A stretch of 64,000 nt of DNA from the NCBI GenBank assembly GCA_032622095.1, contig CP136063.1, positions 86,775,980 through 86,839,979 of the forward strand, read 5' to 3'. How positions within the stretch are numbered: position 1 is the stretch's first letter; each line of letters opens with the position of its first letter. The translations under genes were made by a program, and so were the position numbers. This DNA is from Siphonodentalium dalli (taxonomy: Eukaryota > Mollusca > Scaphopoda > Gadilida > Siphonodentaliidae). Shown piece by piece: positions 15,401-23,005 of the stretch. The notes under the pieces were generated by a model that made no database searches, was not told the DNA's origin, and worked only from the letters and a program-made list of their open reading frames with translations.

Positions 15401-16205
15401 TAACTACATGTATATATCTTTCTGTGAAATATGGCGATTAGTCAACTTGGAGATTGTTAATAGATTATCGCCAAAATTCTAGTCGACTAATTGTTTCAAA
15501 ACTAGTTCGTTTTTTCAATTTAATCAATTATGAAGGTTTTATCACATGATTTGATGAATAATGTTAAATGTTGACGACGTCAGTGCCCAATTATGTCAAA
15601 ACGAAGTCACACAGTGCCAATGATAACTCAATGGAACTTTGAAGGAACGTTGGAAAAAAAGCTTGTTTTTCGGAGCTTTTCAAATTGCCATAACATTTAA
15701 ACCGATCCGATTATTTTCAATGAGATACTAGTAGATATCGTGATTGTCATTCTCTCTTCTATACAAACATAGCCATATTCTTTTGGGTTTGAATTTTTTT
15801 GTCACTTCCCTACATTGTGTGAGGTGGTAGTAATCGCTCTATCGTAAGTGATAAAAACAAAATTCGCATGACTAATTTTAATTGGAATTTGGACTGCGTG
15901 CGCATACCGATCTTATTATATAGCAAGGGTCTGTGACAAATATCGCGCAACAGATATCACTTCATGAGTGGCCCACTTTAGTTAGTCAACTTGAAGTTAG
16001 TCCCTAGTGCCAGTAGTGGGGTCCCTATGGTGATGGTCACAGTTACTGTTACTCTTAAACTTACCGTTAAGACTAAGAGTTATGACTTATGGCTTTATGG
16101 CTATGTTAAGTTTAGGCTTTGCCACGATTATTCGATTAATCGACTAACCTTCGGCAGGTGTGGTAGTCGACGGTTATTTACATTCGTCGACTAATCGCCA
16201 AAACT

Positions 16206-16253
<48 letters not shown>

Positions 16254-19200
16254 CCGACGTTTGGCGTTCATATTCAAACAGTTCGGTGTGCCATTGATGT
16301 CGTGTTACAGGCTTGCCATTGTTTATATATTATATTTAACTGTAAACGTATCTTCCTATGGATCTGTAATTAGCGATCATCATATCCAAAATGGACGACG
16401 TGCATGGGACTGCATCTATATTTCTTTTTTTTTCAAATTTCATACTGTAAAACATTCACCATTATTGATAATAATTGACAAAGTCACAAAGTTCGCGGGA
16501 CATGAATGTTCAGTGTTACTAGACAGTTAATCAATAACAAGTTGGTGTCATCACTTATTAGTGCTAAATACATTACATTCTCCAACTTGGTAACGTATAT
16601 ACCCCACCCCGCTGCAAGATGCGTTGCGCACACTTTGAATACCGGTAACAAAACTAAAAGTACAGCAACAGGCAGCGCGCACACACATCGAAACCCGCGA
16701 AATAAAGATTAAGTGCTATGATATGTCAGGTGACGCAATCAGTACCTAATGGAATTTTTCTGCAAAACTAACTATAGTCCGTTTTCAATAAGTACACACC
16801 GTCTCAAAAGTAATGGCCCTCCCGACCGCGTTACGACCGCGTTGGAGTAACGTTACGACCGCTTTACTCCAACGCGGTCGTAACATTACTCCAACGCGAT
16901 CGTAACTTTACTCTAGTTAACGCGGTCGAGGTAACCGCCCATGTCGATTTTTACAAACAGGAAATGACCTGGGCCTAAAGTTGAAATTGATACCCCGTGA
17001 CTCAAACAGAATTCTCGATTGAACACACTGTGCTGTAATAACTTCGTCGGTTTTGGTTGGCTAGTGGGCAGCGTGCATCACAATTACCACTAGATGAGGT
17101 CGTGTTATTTCCATGATGATGAAATAATGAAATCGTATTCAAACGGCTTCGAAGAGTTGTTCATGTACGTTTCATTAATTGTCCGCTATTGTATATAAAG
17201 ACAATCATATGATAAATATTAACTTTCTTTTTACCGTAGTATACTACATGTAGTATATAAGTTTAATAATTCAGTTAAATTCTGTTTTTCTTACCAGAAT
17301 TAAATCACTATAATTCAATTATTTATTTGTCTTCATCAAATATTTGAAAACATATATACATTTGAAGATCCAAGCGCGGTCCCACGCAATCGATAACAAA
17401 TTAGACAAAATTTTATTTTTTCTAGCATCTCGGGTTGAAATAAATCTTTAATATACATGTAGTCACCATCACAGAAATCGCGAAAACACACAAAAATGTC
17501 CACCGTTTTACCATCGATCTATATTTACATACAATTATGGTTTTACATTGAAAACTAGTACAAACTATCATAATTTAAATGCTCTTTATTACATACCACG
17601 TAGAGCTGGGACGGTTATGGGTTTTTCGTGACCGGTTATGAACGGCAAAAAACCGCGATTAACCGGTTAACCACATATTATAGGTACTATTATGGGTGTG
17701 TAAGCCCAGTATGCAGAACGGCGATGATTGTGATGCTCACTGACATGGTAAGTTTGAGAACGGCTCCTGCCCATTATACAAAGAAGTTGTCACCCATGAC
17801 ACACATAATCACATATCTAATTAATTACTGTATACACCCCGTCAGTAAGCCCAGGGGGCACGTGCACGTTTTTGTCCAAAAAGTGGGTACTGCATGGGCT
17901 TACTCACGGGGATCCCCCCCGTGCAAAATCTCAGTTAGCCTTGAGATGCTGGTTTACCATCGTATTTTATACTGATACCAAGAGTAGTTGCGTTATATAA
18001 AGAGAATGATGCGTTTTATTAAGATAAAATCATATAATAATAACAAGATACAGATGTCGACAGGTAAAACAAAAAATACAATTTATACGTTGTAAACATG
18101 CGTATGGAACGGTTAATAGCGCACATAAATAGCACAAAGTTCAAACAACAAAGTTCAGAAGACGACAAGTCCATCGTCGTCGAAACCATCGAACTCCAGG
18201 TCGTCGTCAGAATCTTCCTCGAAGAAGAAAACATTTATGAATTTCGCGGTAATCGACGAAACGTATTATGTACGTTCTGCAACAAGAACAATAACTCTAT
18301 AAATTCGAGGTGGATTAATATTCGAATGGAAAAGCTCATTATCTGATACTATTTTAAATGTAATGGTTCAAAAATGATTTAATATAAATATTAGCTGCTC
18401 TGATATATATGTTGCCTCATGTTAAAATGAAATAATCCAAGATTAATTAACGCCAATTGAGCCACAAAGATTGTAAACGAATTAACACCAGAGAACGTGG
18501 CAACTTTTATATCATAGAAAGCAGGACTGCTCGTGGAAATTATTGCGCTCAATTTATATTTTCTTGGGATCAATTTGAAAACACAATAGTTGTGTAATGA
18601 GTTCACACCCAAATTTAGTTGGAGTAATGCTAATTAAATGCTAATTAATCAAGCCTTCAAAGAGCCGACACACCGCGTTTGATGTTGTTCCGTCAATCTC
18701 GGATTCATTTAAATGACGGAGACAGATTAACCCTCTTATAGCCAGTTATAGCTGACCATCACATTGATCATACACTATAATAGTGATGTTACGGTTAACC
18801 GACCACGGCAAATCCGTGACCGGTCACGGCCATAGTTGGTGGTTAACCGGTTAACCGCATAACCGTCCCAGCTCTAATACCACGTTTCGGTGGAAATATG
18901 GACGCTTTTTATAAGAAGCGATAATTTGAATTTTTGCAAGACTGACAACAAGTGAAAGCCGATATCTGGTCATAAAAACCTCATATGTCAATTATAGAAA
19001 CCTTTACATGTAGTTCATGGTATGATACATGTACGATAGACGGTGGAAAAAACGGCACACATTCTGCAACATAACCACCGCAAGATAAACGTGCAATGAT
19101 ATCTTATGCACACAGAGGTACTGGGACATTTTTTTTTATCATTTTATTATGACATTAATTAAAAATTAATATAATAAAATAAAAAGTTCCCAGCCCCCTG

Positions 19201-21084
19201 TGCATTTTATCTTTTGCGCATTTATTTACATTATTCTCCGAAATTCGTTATCATTTCTGCTGACAAGTACATCATGAAATATCAGCAATTCAAATCATAA
19301 GTCTACACATAATGGCTTACCCATTTGATTTCAAACATCGATGCCGGACAAAATATATACGGTAATTCAATGTCCCGCTAAAAAAACACAAACACACCAC
19401 CACTACCAGATAACTTTTTTGTAACTCCACCCACATTTGAAAATTGATCTTCTAATTGGTCAGATTCACACCCTGAACGGAGACTGACATACTGCTGCAG
19501 AGAAACGACAAACATCATGCTTACACTGCGCGTTTTAAATCTATTATAGTTGACGAAGTTAACCGACTACGAAACCAGAATGATAGTTAATAGTGGTTTA
19601 TTTACTGTTGATAAGCCTATTACTAGTAGATATATTCTTTGTTCAGTTTGCAACGACATGTACATACATGTATGTTTACTCTCCAGCAGCCAGCATTTCT
19701 ATAGCGGACATATACAGTATGGCAATACTTTCGTGCGTAGTGTTTTACTCCATATACATTGGGAAACACGACCGCTCTATGCGATACACTATTACAACAG
19801 CCTTCATAATTGGCTACGGCAATCAGCATTGCCGAAGCATTTTGCTGAAGCAAACTGGGCCACGGCATACTGTTGCTGTAGCAGATTGCCGAAGCCAAAC
19901 AATCTGAATTAAGAGGGCTGATTACAATGACATAGAACCTGTATACAATGTATACATGTATGACAAACAAAGTCCAACACGAGTCAAAAGCTGGAAATAA
20001 ACTGCCTTTTTTGGAACGAATGCGTAGATATGTGATTTTCGGTGAGTGGTGAAATTACACTAAATTAATCATACATGTAGGTCATCATAAATAAATCCAA
20101 AAAAATTGAACAGTATAAAACCAAATAACGTGACTCATCGTCTGTTTACTTTTCGGCGTGGTGATTGTAATCTCCAACGTGTGCGTTGATCCTTAACGCA
20201 ACACGTTTAAAGTAAACGCGGTCTGCATTACACTTCAACGCAGTCTGCGTTAAACTACAACGCGGTCCGTTGATTTCCAACGCAGTCGTAACGTATCACC
20301 AACGCGTTATCAACGCAAAGACCGCGTTGCATTGGCGTTACGACCGCGTTACAACCACGTTGATGACCGCGTTAAAAGGGCCACTTATTTTGAGAAGGTC
20401 TGTATGCGACAATTCTGCATGCATTCATTTGGCACCATGACCGCGGTGCATGTTCACAGGAACATTGATTGACTGGACAGATATGTTTTAAATTTCTCGT
20501 CCGCGGGAATAGCGACGAGGAGGGCGTTTACCTGCCTCGTAAATTTGAGTTTAGGTGGCCGATGACAGGCGGGAGCCTCAGAATGACAAGCCGGCTGACT
20601 GACAGTTTATAACTGTTTTCAGACTGGATGTAATGTAGTCATTGTAATTTCGATTTAATCACATCTATACCTGGGTTAAATTTAGGCCACATATATAAAC
20701 GATTAGTCGACTAACCGTTGACTATACTATAGTATAGCGGTCGATTAGTCGATTATGAAAACTCATAGTCGTGGCAACCCTAGTTAAGTTATCACTCTCT
20801 TTACAAATTACATACCATAGGTTGGGTGTGGGCATGTAAAAACAATTATTGGTCATTAACAATATCATTTATAGACGCACCTCAACTACCGCATTGACTT
20901 CTTTGATGCAATCCACCATGAACTGGACAACTTGATCAGCAGACAATGGTTCAAAAATAAAATCGGTGTCTGGCTTTTCTTGGGCTGCAGATGGTTCACA
21001 CTCTAAGCCCATATCAATGAATTCTTCCCCACCAGAACTCTCCGATTCATGTTCAGATTCGTACATTTCGGCATCACTATCCAT
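349..21084 (-). CDS. ARIH1: Ariadne-1 RBR-type E3 ubiquitin ligase, 9 exons, C-terminus off window
   Basis: RING-between-RING ligase that takes ubiquitin from an E2 onto its own cysteine and passes it to substrates, in vertebrates partnering neddylated cullin-RING ligases. Nine exons join in one frame: 21084-20881, 12688-12621, 10994-10916, 9278-9207, 7705-7557, 6900-6834, 5983-5877, 1779-1665 and 479-349. Layout of the product: acidic N-terminus (1-45), UBA-like region (about 50-110), RING1 from C131, IBR from about 214, and RING2 from C289 with the catalytic cysteine C302 in the GGCNHM motif (human C357 by family knowledge). All eight RING1 and eight IBR zinc ligands are visible. The N-terminus lacks the glycine-rich insert of vertebrate ARIH1. 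The window ends in the intron after the exon with GPWEPHGS, so about 165 residues (Ariadne domain) are missing. All junctions are GT-AG with matching phase, which argues for a functional gene. Confidence 0.97.
535..660. repeat. Partial MITE (GAGGTCCCCAGAGGGTGAAT family)
   Basis: Contains 'gtctttgcagaatgaggtc' and the inverted 'gaggacctcat' style arm around 'gtgaatttagtgacgctatc'. The same family appears at 1355, 46467, 51826 and 61367. This copy is truncated. Confidence 0.6.
661..1283. other. ARIH1 intron 8 segment, no gene seen
   Basis: AT-rich intron sequence. I see no exon, RNA gene or clear repeat family in it. Confidence 0.6.
1284..1337. repeat. Perfect hairpin (TTCAGATAATAAGTTCAACA)
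   Basis: 'aaatgttcagataataagtt' is followed by its inverse with a short loop. A second copy is at 59714-59779. Probably the core of a small foldback MITE in ARIH1 intron 8. Confidence 0.75.
1355..1612. repeat. MITE of the GAGGTCCCCAGAGGGTGAAT family
   Basis: Inverted ends 'gtgcctgtcatttgcagaat' and 'attctgcaaatgacaggaac' flank an interior with further inverted copies of the same motif. It lies in ARIH1 intron 8, just downstream of exon 8 in transcription order. Confidence 0.75.
1665..1779 (-). CDS. ARIH1: ARIH1 exon 8 (IBR second half)
   Basis: Codes [19 protein letters not shown], then [18 protein letters not shown]. It completes the IBR zinc ligands (FNC, H, C) and leads to RING2. Acceptor gatccag|C, donor ACAAAG|gttagt; 115 nt, phase 2 in and 0 out. 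Nearly identical to vertebrate ARIH1 at protein level. Confidence 0.96.
2189..2437. mobile_element. Dual-hairpin TTAA MITE, degenerate copy
   Basis: Matches the family consensus: CCTTTTCATGACGGGAG start, two hairpins built on CATTCTCTTATATATGCGAG, and an 'agctccagtcatgga' end. The first hairpin is damaged. In ARIH1 intron 7. Confidence 0.75.
2704..3985. mobile_element. hAT-like non-autonomous element with 8-bp TSD
   Basis: Termini CAGTGTTCGC and GCGAACACTG are inverted and flanked by a perfect 8-bp duplication ATCTGAAC (2696-2703 and 3986-3993). Subterminal 'atttggcta' motifs recur at both ends. Inside, a roughly 75-bp segment with 'gctttgaagagagttgt' is duplicated about 170 bp apart (near 3015 and 3180). 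No transposase ORF. Length 1282 bp. The 8-bp TSD and CAG terminus point to the hAT superfamily (inference). Confidence 0.85.
4216..5390. mobile_element. Pearl-like composite repeat with (GGAC)n
   Basis: Starts at the hairpin 'ggccgatcacgatcggc'. It contains two modules about 150 bp apart ('gaaaaagggtcataactcc' near 5019 and a variant near 5168) and ends in (GGAC)n at 5320-5367. A second copy lies at 44803-45851. A tandem core plus GGAC tail resembles bivalve pearl-type elements; the class is inference. Confidence 0.6.
5391..5876. other. ARIH1 intron 7 remainder
   Basis: A further degraded module ('tcaaagggtcataactctgc' near 5555) and a C homopolymer near 5735-5747. No exon seen. Confidence 0.6.
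5877..5983 (-). CDS. ARIH1: ARIH1 exon 7 (IBR domain, first half)
   Basis: Codes [20 protein letters not shown] to CSCCHVF. It contains the WCPAPDC cysteine pair and the CxC pair of the IBR zinc sites, plus one extra cysteine (CSCC) where vertebrates have CKCG. Acceptor tttacag|TGT after a poly-A/T tract, donor TCTG|gtaagt; 107 nt, out in phase 2. Confidence 0.95.
6266..6339. repeat. Two-copy 37-bp tandem repeat
   Basis: The unit beginning 'atcaagggctgagtctaca' occurs at 6266 and again at 6303. In ARIH1 intron 6. Confidence 0.8.
6538..6787. mobile_element. Dual-hairpin TTAA MITE
   Basis: Bounded by TTAA on both sides, ends CACTTTCATGA and TCATGAAAGGG. Two hairpins on the CATTCTCTTATATATGCGAG motif are intact. 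Reverse orientation relative to the copy at 7756. In ARIH1 intron 6. Confidence 0.9.
6834..6900 (-). CDS. ARIH1: ARIH1 exon 6 (RING1-IBR linker)
   Basis: Codes [20 protein letters not shown] then VE, the strongly conserved linker of Ariadne proteins. Acceptor aattacag|G, donor GAG|gtattt. 67 nt; its first base completes the split Met codon. Found from the phase gap between exons 5 and 7; the donor is weaker than its neighbours. Confidence 0.93.
6901..7556. other. ARIH1 intron 5, no gene seen
   Basis: Mostly unique sequence with an A/C-rich low-complexity stretch of 'aaaacc' repeats near 7355-7425. No further exon is needed for phase and none is seen. Confidence 0.6.
7557..7705 (-). CDS. ARIH1: ARIH1 exon 5 (core of RING1)
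   Basis: Codes [18 protein letters not shown] and continues to [10 protein letters not shown] and GCDILVDD. It supplies the remaining RING1 ligands (C148, H150, C153, C156 and two later cysteines), the E2-binding module. Acceptor ttgcag|CAC, donor GTCAT|gtaagt; 149 nt, phase 0 in and phase 2 out. It reads ISCLAFGC where vertebrates have ISCPAHGC. Confidence 0.96.
7756..8011. mobile_element. Dual-hairpin TTAA MITE
   Basis: TTAACCCTTTCATGATGGGA at the left and CATGGAAGGGTTAA at the right. Hairpin 1 has CAGTGCATTC arms; hairpin 2 has CAATGTATTC arms. It starts about 50 bp inside ARIH1 intron 4 from exon 5, close to the acceptor region. Confidence 0.9.
8012..8992. other. ARIH1 intron 4 segment, no gene seen
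   Basis: AT-rich, apparently unique sequence. No exon, hairpin or family member recognised. Confidence 0.5.
8993..9112. mobile_element. Dual-hairpin MITE, deletion derivative
   Basis: Carries one half hairpin (CATTCTCTTATATATGCGAG) joined to the GCATTGGCA...CATGGAAGGGTTAA end; the middle is deleted. It lies about 100 bp downstream of ARIH1 exon 4 in transcription order. Confidence 0.75.
9207..9278 (-). CDS. ARIH1: ARIH1 exon 4 (first zinc ligands of RING1)
   Basis: Codes 24 residues ending [14 protein letters not shown]. The CxxC pair (C131, C134) opens RING1. Acceptor catttcag|AGA, donor AAT|gtaagt, 72 nt, phase 0 at both ends. The linker before the CxxC is serine- and arginine-rich, as in family members. 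Confidence 0.93.
9279..10228. other. ARIH1 intron 3 segment, no gene seen
   Basis: Contains the motif 'gcaggcctgg' with inverted relatives near 9366 and 9635, and similar sequence near 62545. Otherwise nothing recognised. Confidence 0.45.
10229..10430. mobile_element. Dual-hairpin MITE, one end truncated
   Basis: One complete hairpin and most of the other, ending GTAATGAAAGGGTTTA with the TTAA lost. In ARIH1 intron 3, reverse orientation. Confidence 0.8.
10431..10915. other. ARIH1 intron 3 remainder
   Basis: Near 10743-10785 there is a small hairpin related to the 'aagttcaacaa' foldback family. No exon seen before exon 3. Confidence 0.5.
10916..10994 (-). CDS. ARIH1: ARIH1 exon 3 (end of UBA-like region)
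   Basis: Codes [19 protein letters not shown] followed by a basic stretch, matching the Ariadne YFDG...HVINP segment. Acceptor tttcag|A, donor CACAGA|gtgagt. 79 nt; completes the split Arg codon from exon 2 and ends in phase 0. Confidence 0.93.
11088..11464. mobile_element. MITE with about 70-bp terminal inverted repeats
   Basis: The left end TCAAAGGATTACACCGATGT is inverted at the right end (ACACCGGTGTAATCCTTTGA). The match runs about 70 bp to 'ccactgagcacattgcc', with a few mismatches. No obvious target duplication. In ARIH1 intron 2. Confidence 0.8.
11616..11726. mobile_element. Dual-hairpin TTAA MITE, short derivative
   Basis: TTAACCCTTTCATGACGGAA start and GTCATCGTTGGGTTAA end; only one half hairpin remains between. 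It shares its right TTAA with the element at 11723-12092. Confidence 0.8.
11723..12092. mobile_element. Related TTAA element (CCCTTTATCCAACA ends)
   Basis: TTAACCCTTTATCCAACAAA at the left and TGTTGGGTAAAGGGTTAA at the right are inverted. The interior has a hairpin with the same CATTCTCTTATATATGCGAG core as the dual-hairpin family, so it is a sister family. TTAA flanks suggest piggyBac-type target choice (inference). Confidence 0.8.
12093..12620. other. ARIH1 intron 2 remainder
   Basis: 'aataaaccataatgcccta' at 12091-12109 is the inverse of 'gggcattatggtttatt' near 11508. The two TTAA elements therefore sit between inverted repeats of an older element. Nothing else seen. Confidence 0.55.
12621..12688 (-). 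CDS. ARIH1: ARIH1 exon 2 (UBA-like domain)
   Basis: Codes [20 protein letters not shown], a signature of Ariadne UBA-like domains. Acceptor attacag|CTG, donor AAAG|gttagt. Length is 68 nt, ending in phase 2. Too short for an ORF search and found by homology and splice signals. Confidence 0.94.
12822..13033. mobile_element. Full-length foldback MITE, TA target
   Basis: CAGTAATGCTCTAAGTAATC at the left and its inverse at the right; the two halves are almost completely complementary around 'gctctcgggagagc'. TA dinucleotides flank it, as for Tc1/mariner-type insertions. Relatives at 55248, 56456 and 58921. Confidence 0.9.
13034..14053. other. ARIH1 intron 1 segment, no gene seen
   Basis: AT-rich sequence with only short ORFs of no recognisable similarity. 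No repeat family identified. Confidence 0.5.
14054..14860. mobile_element. TIR element with 9-bp TSD
   Basis: CAGTTCTGACTAAAACC at the left is inverted at the right (GGTTTTAATCAGAACTG); the inverted ends continue through 'actcagactctaaaagtac' for about 50 bp. Flanked by GCGAAAGCG at 14045-14053 and 14861-14869. A 9-bp duplication is unusual for hAT and would fit Mutator-like or Merlin-like elements (inference). No transposase ORF. Confidence 0.85.
14954..15504. mobile_element. hAT-like short element
   Basis: Ends TAGTGTTGAAACGACTAG and its approximate inverse (ATTGTTTCAAAACTA), with 'gtcgacta' subterminal motifs. Flanks GTTCGTTC (14946-14953) and GTTCGTTT (15505-15512) match at 7 of 8 bases. 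551 bp, non-coding. Confidence 0.75.
15505..16112. other. ARIH1 intron 1 segment, no gene seen
   Basis: Nothing recognised except 'gttact...gttaag' style short repeats near 16040-16110. Confidence 0.45.
16206..16250 (+). repeat. 45-base G homopolymer
   Basis: An uninterrupted run of 45 G, inside the outer hAT-like element. Likely to form G-quadruplexes; its true length may be uncertain in an assembly. Confidence 0.95.
16790..20405. mobile_element. Element with AACGCGGTC-rich subterminal arrays
   Basis: The left end 'accgtctcaaaagtaatggc' and the right end 'gccacttattttgagaaggt' are imperfectly inverted. Next to each lie clusters of AACGCGGTC and GACCGCGTT in both orientations (16825-16930 and 20180-20370). 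Superfamily unclear; boundaries are approximate and no target duplication was resolved. Confidence 0.6.
17601..18876. mobile_element. Inner hAT-like element with perfect 8-bp TSD
   Basis: TAGAGCTGGGACGGTTATG at the left is inverted at the right (CATAACCGTCCCAGCTCTA). Flanked by ATACCACG at 17593-17600 and 18877-18884. Subterminal 'ggttaaccggttaacc' copies at both ends. The minus strand near 18240-18150 reads a short acidic peptide ([16 protein letters not shown]) ending in a stop, perhaps a relic of a coding ancestor. 1276 bp. Confidence 0.88.
20881..21084 (-). CDS. ARIH1: ARIH1 exon 1 (start codon, acidic N-terminus)
   Basis: Codes residues 1-68, beginning [13 protein letters not shown], acidic and serine-rich, and ending [18 protein letters not shown], which starts the UBA-like region. 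MDSD at the start matches the Ariadne-1 N-terminus, which fixes the initiation codon at 21084. The donor is GAG|gtgcgt, phase 0. Any 5' UTR exon is not recognised. Confidence 0.95.
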
Positions 21085-22040
21085 GTTCCCCTTCCCAAGA
21101 TAGATCTAACAATCAACAGGTTCACCACCAAAAATAGTTTACATTTACGCGAATGACGTCATATTCGAAACATTGTCCCCCGAAATGACCAACGATCATG
21201 GCAATTTACATCACTTTATGCAATTCTGTCACTGAGAAATTAAGTTGGGTTTATTTTCTTTGTGTTCGCGATTAAAGCTTGATATTGGGAGCGAACAAAT
21301 TCCCACATTTAGTGAGATTTCCTAGCACATGAATTTGACAACCCAAAATCGGATACAGCAAAACTAAAAGTTAACGCCGAGAATTGTGGGATGTTTTCTG
21401 TCCTATACTTTTCGTACCTCCATAAATCAAAACAAACGAGTTCTTAAAATAGACTGGTTTTGCATCAGAAGTAACCAGTCTAAAGATAATTATCGATTTT
21501 ATTTAAAGCGACACATCTATATATATAGTCTTTATTTGACAATTAAATCTTATAATAATATGGAGTATAGGCCATACATATATTGAAAACACTTGTAATA
21601 ATATGGAGTATAGGCCCTAAATATATTGAATATACTTATTCCTCCCATTTTCTGTAACATGTTTACAACAATAAACAGTGTTTATTATAATAGTTTTTTT
21701 TTAGACTGACAAGATATTAGTCTATATACATAACACACATTGCATCTTATCTCCAATGTTTTATCGAATGATGAGTTGCTGATGGCCCAGTATCTCCATG
21801 TGCTATATAGGTTATTGGCTCCATGGGAAGAAGAAAAACTAGGCTACTCCCTCCACTATGCCCTAAAACATGGTGACACCTTATTGGACTATATATAGGT
21901 GCGACAATTTGATAAAACCTGAAGCCTTGGTGGGAAATTGTTTACGGGTGTAAATCCGATTTTGCCACCAATAAAACGAGTTACCAGGCTTTGACTGTAA
22001 ACCTATAAGGCGACGATATATAGGCATATAATTTTATAAT
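21085..22040. other. ARIH1 upstream region
   Basis: About 950 bp between the ARIH1 start codon and the satellite; it presumably contains the promoter and 5' UTR. The stretch 'ataatatggagtataggcc' is repeated at 21551 and 21596. No other gene seen. Confidence 0.55.
21154..21161. promoter_or_regulatory. CRE/ATF palindrome upstream of ARIH1
   Basis: Perfect TGACGTCA about 70 bp upstream of the ARIH1 start codon, a position that would suit a CREB/ATF site in the promoter or 5' UTR. The same 8-mer also occurs near 14165, 38409 and 52260, so chance is possible. Confidence 0.35.
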
Positions 22041-22962
22041 CCCCGACTTTACATCCTACCCCGACTATATACACCAGACCTCGACTATATACCCGACATC
22101 GACTACTCACCGACCTCGACTATACATCCAACCTCGACTATATACACCCAACCTCGAATATACATCTGACCTTGACTATACGCCCGACATCGACTATACA
22201 CCCGACCTTGACAATACACTCTACCTCGACTATATACACCGACCTCGACTATATACATCCGACCTCGACTATACATCCGATCAACCTCGACTATACACCC
22301 GACCTCGTCTATACAGGTTTACACCCGACCTCCACTATAAGGCCTCCACCCGACCTCGGCTATACATATACATCCAACCTCGACTATACATTCGACCTCG
22401 ACTATACACCCGACCTCGACTAAACACCCGACCTCGACTATATACATCCGACCTCGACTATACACCCGACCTCGACTATACAGGTTTACACCCGACCTCC
22501 ACTATAATGTCTCCACCCGACCTCGGCTATATAGGCCTACATCCAACCTCGACTATCTTCTAGATCCCGACCAGACAATACACCCGACCGACTACATGCA
22601 TATGCACCGAACTCGAATATACACCGACGTCGACTATAAACCCGACCAGACTATATAGGCCTAGGCCCCTACCCGACCAAACTATACATCCGGCCTGGAC
22701 TATACATCCGACTAAACACCCGACACCAGTCGACGCGCGACCCCGATTATACACCCGACACCGACTATACATATACCCGACTATTGACTATATTAGACAT
22801 CGACTATATATACGACCCCGACTATGTACACCCGACACCGACTATATATAAACCCAACTATACACCCGACATCGACTACATACGACACCGACTATACATC
22901 TGACACCGAATATACATACGATCCAGACTATACACCCGATACCGACTATACACCCGATCCCG

Positions 22963-23005
22963 ACCCGTTCTCTAACCACTGTGCTACCGAACTCCACGCA
23001 ATAAG
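22963..23005 (-). repeat. tRNA/SINE-like segment in satellite, copy 1
   Basis: The minus strand reads GGTAGCACAGTGGTTAGAGA; TAGCACAGTGG (22976-22986) fits the pol III box A consensus exactly. No box B found nearby, so probably a tRNA-derived SINE fragment captured by the satellite. Confidence 0.6.

Larger units (their letters stand above)
16113..20782. mobile_element. Outer hAT-like element of a nested cluster
   Basis: TAGGCTTTGCCACGA at the left and TCGTGGCAACCCTA at the right are inverted. They are flanked by a perfect 8-bp duplication GTTAAGTT (16105-16112 and 20783-20790). Subterminal 'cgattaatcgactaac' motifs occur at both ends. The 4.67 kb between them holds a poly-G tract, an AACGCGGTC-rich element and a second hAT-like element, so most of the length is probably later insertion. 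No transposase found. It lies in ARIH1 intron 1. Confidence 0.75.

Noticed and set aside
18098-18346. Plus-strand ORF inside the inner hAT-like element as a transposase
   Set aside because: No catalytic motifs or BED zinc finger; too short. The acidic peptide on the other strand is noted only as a possible relic.
22963-23005. A functional tRNA gene in the satellite
   Set aside because: Only a box A-like part is present. No acceptor stem, anticodon loop or box B can be built.
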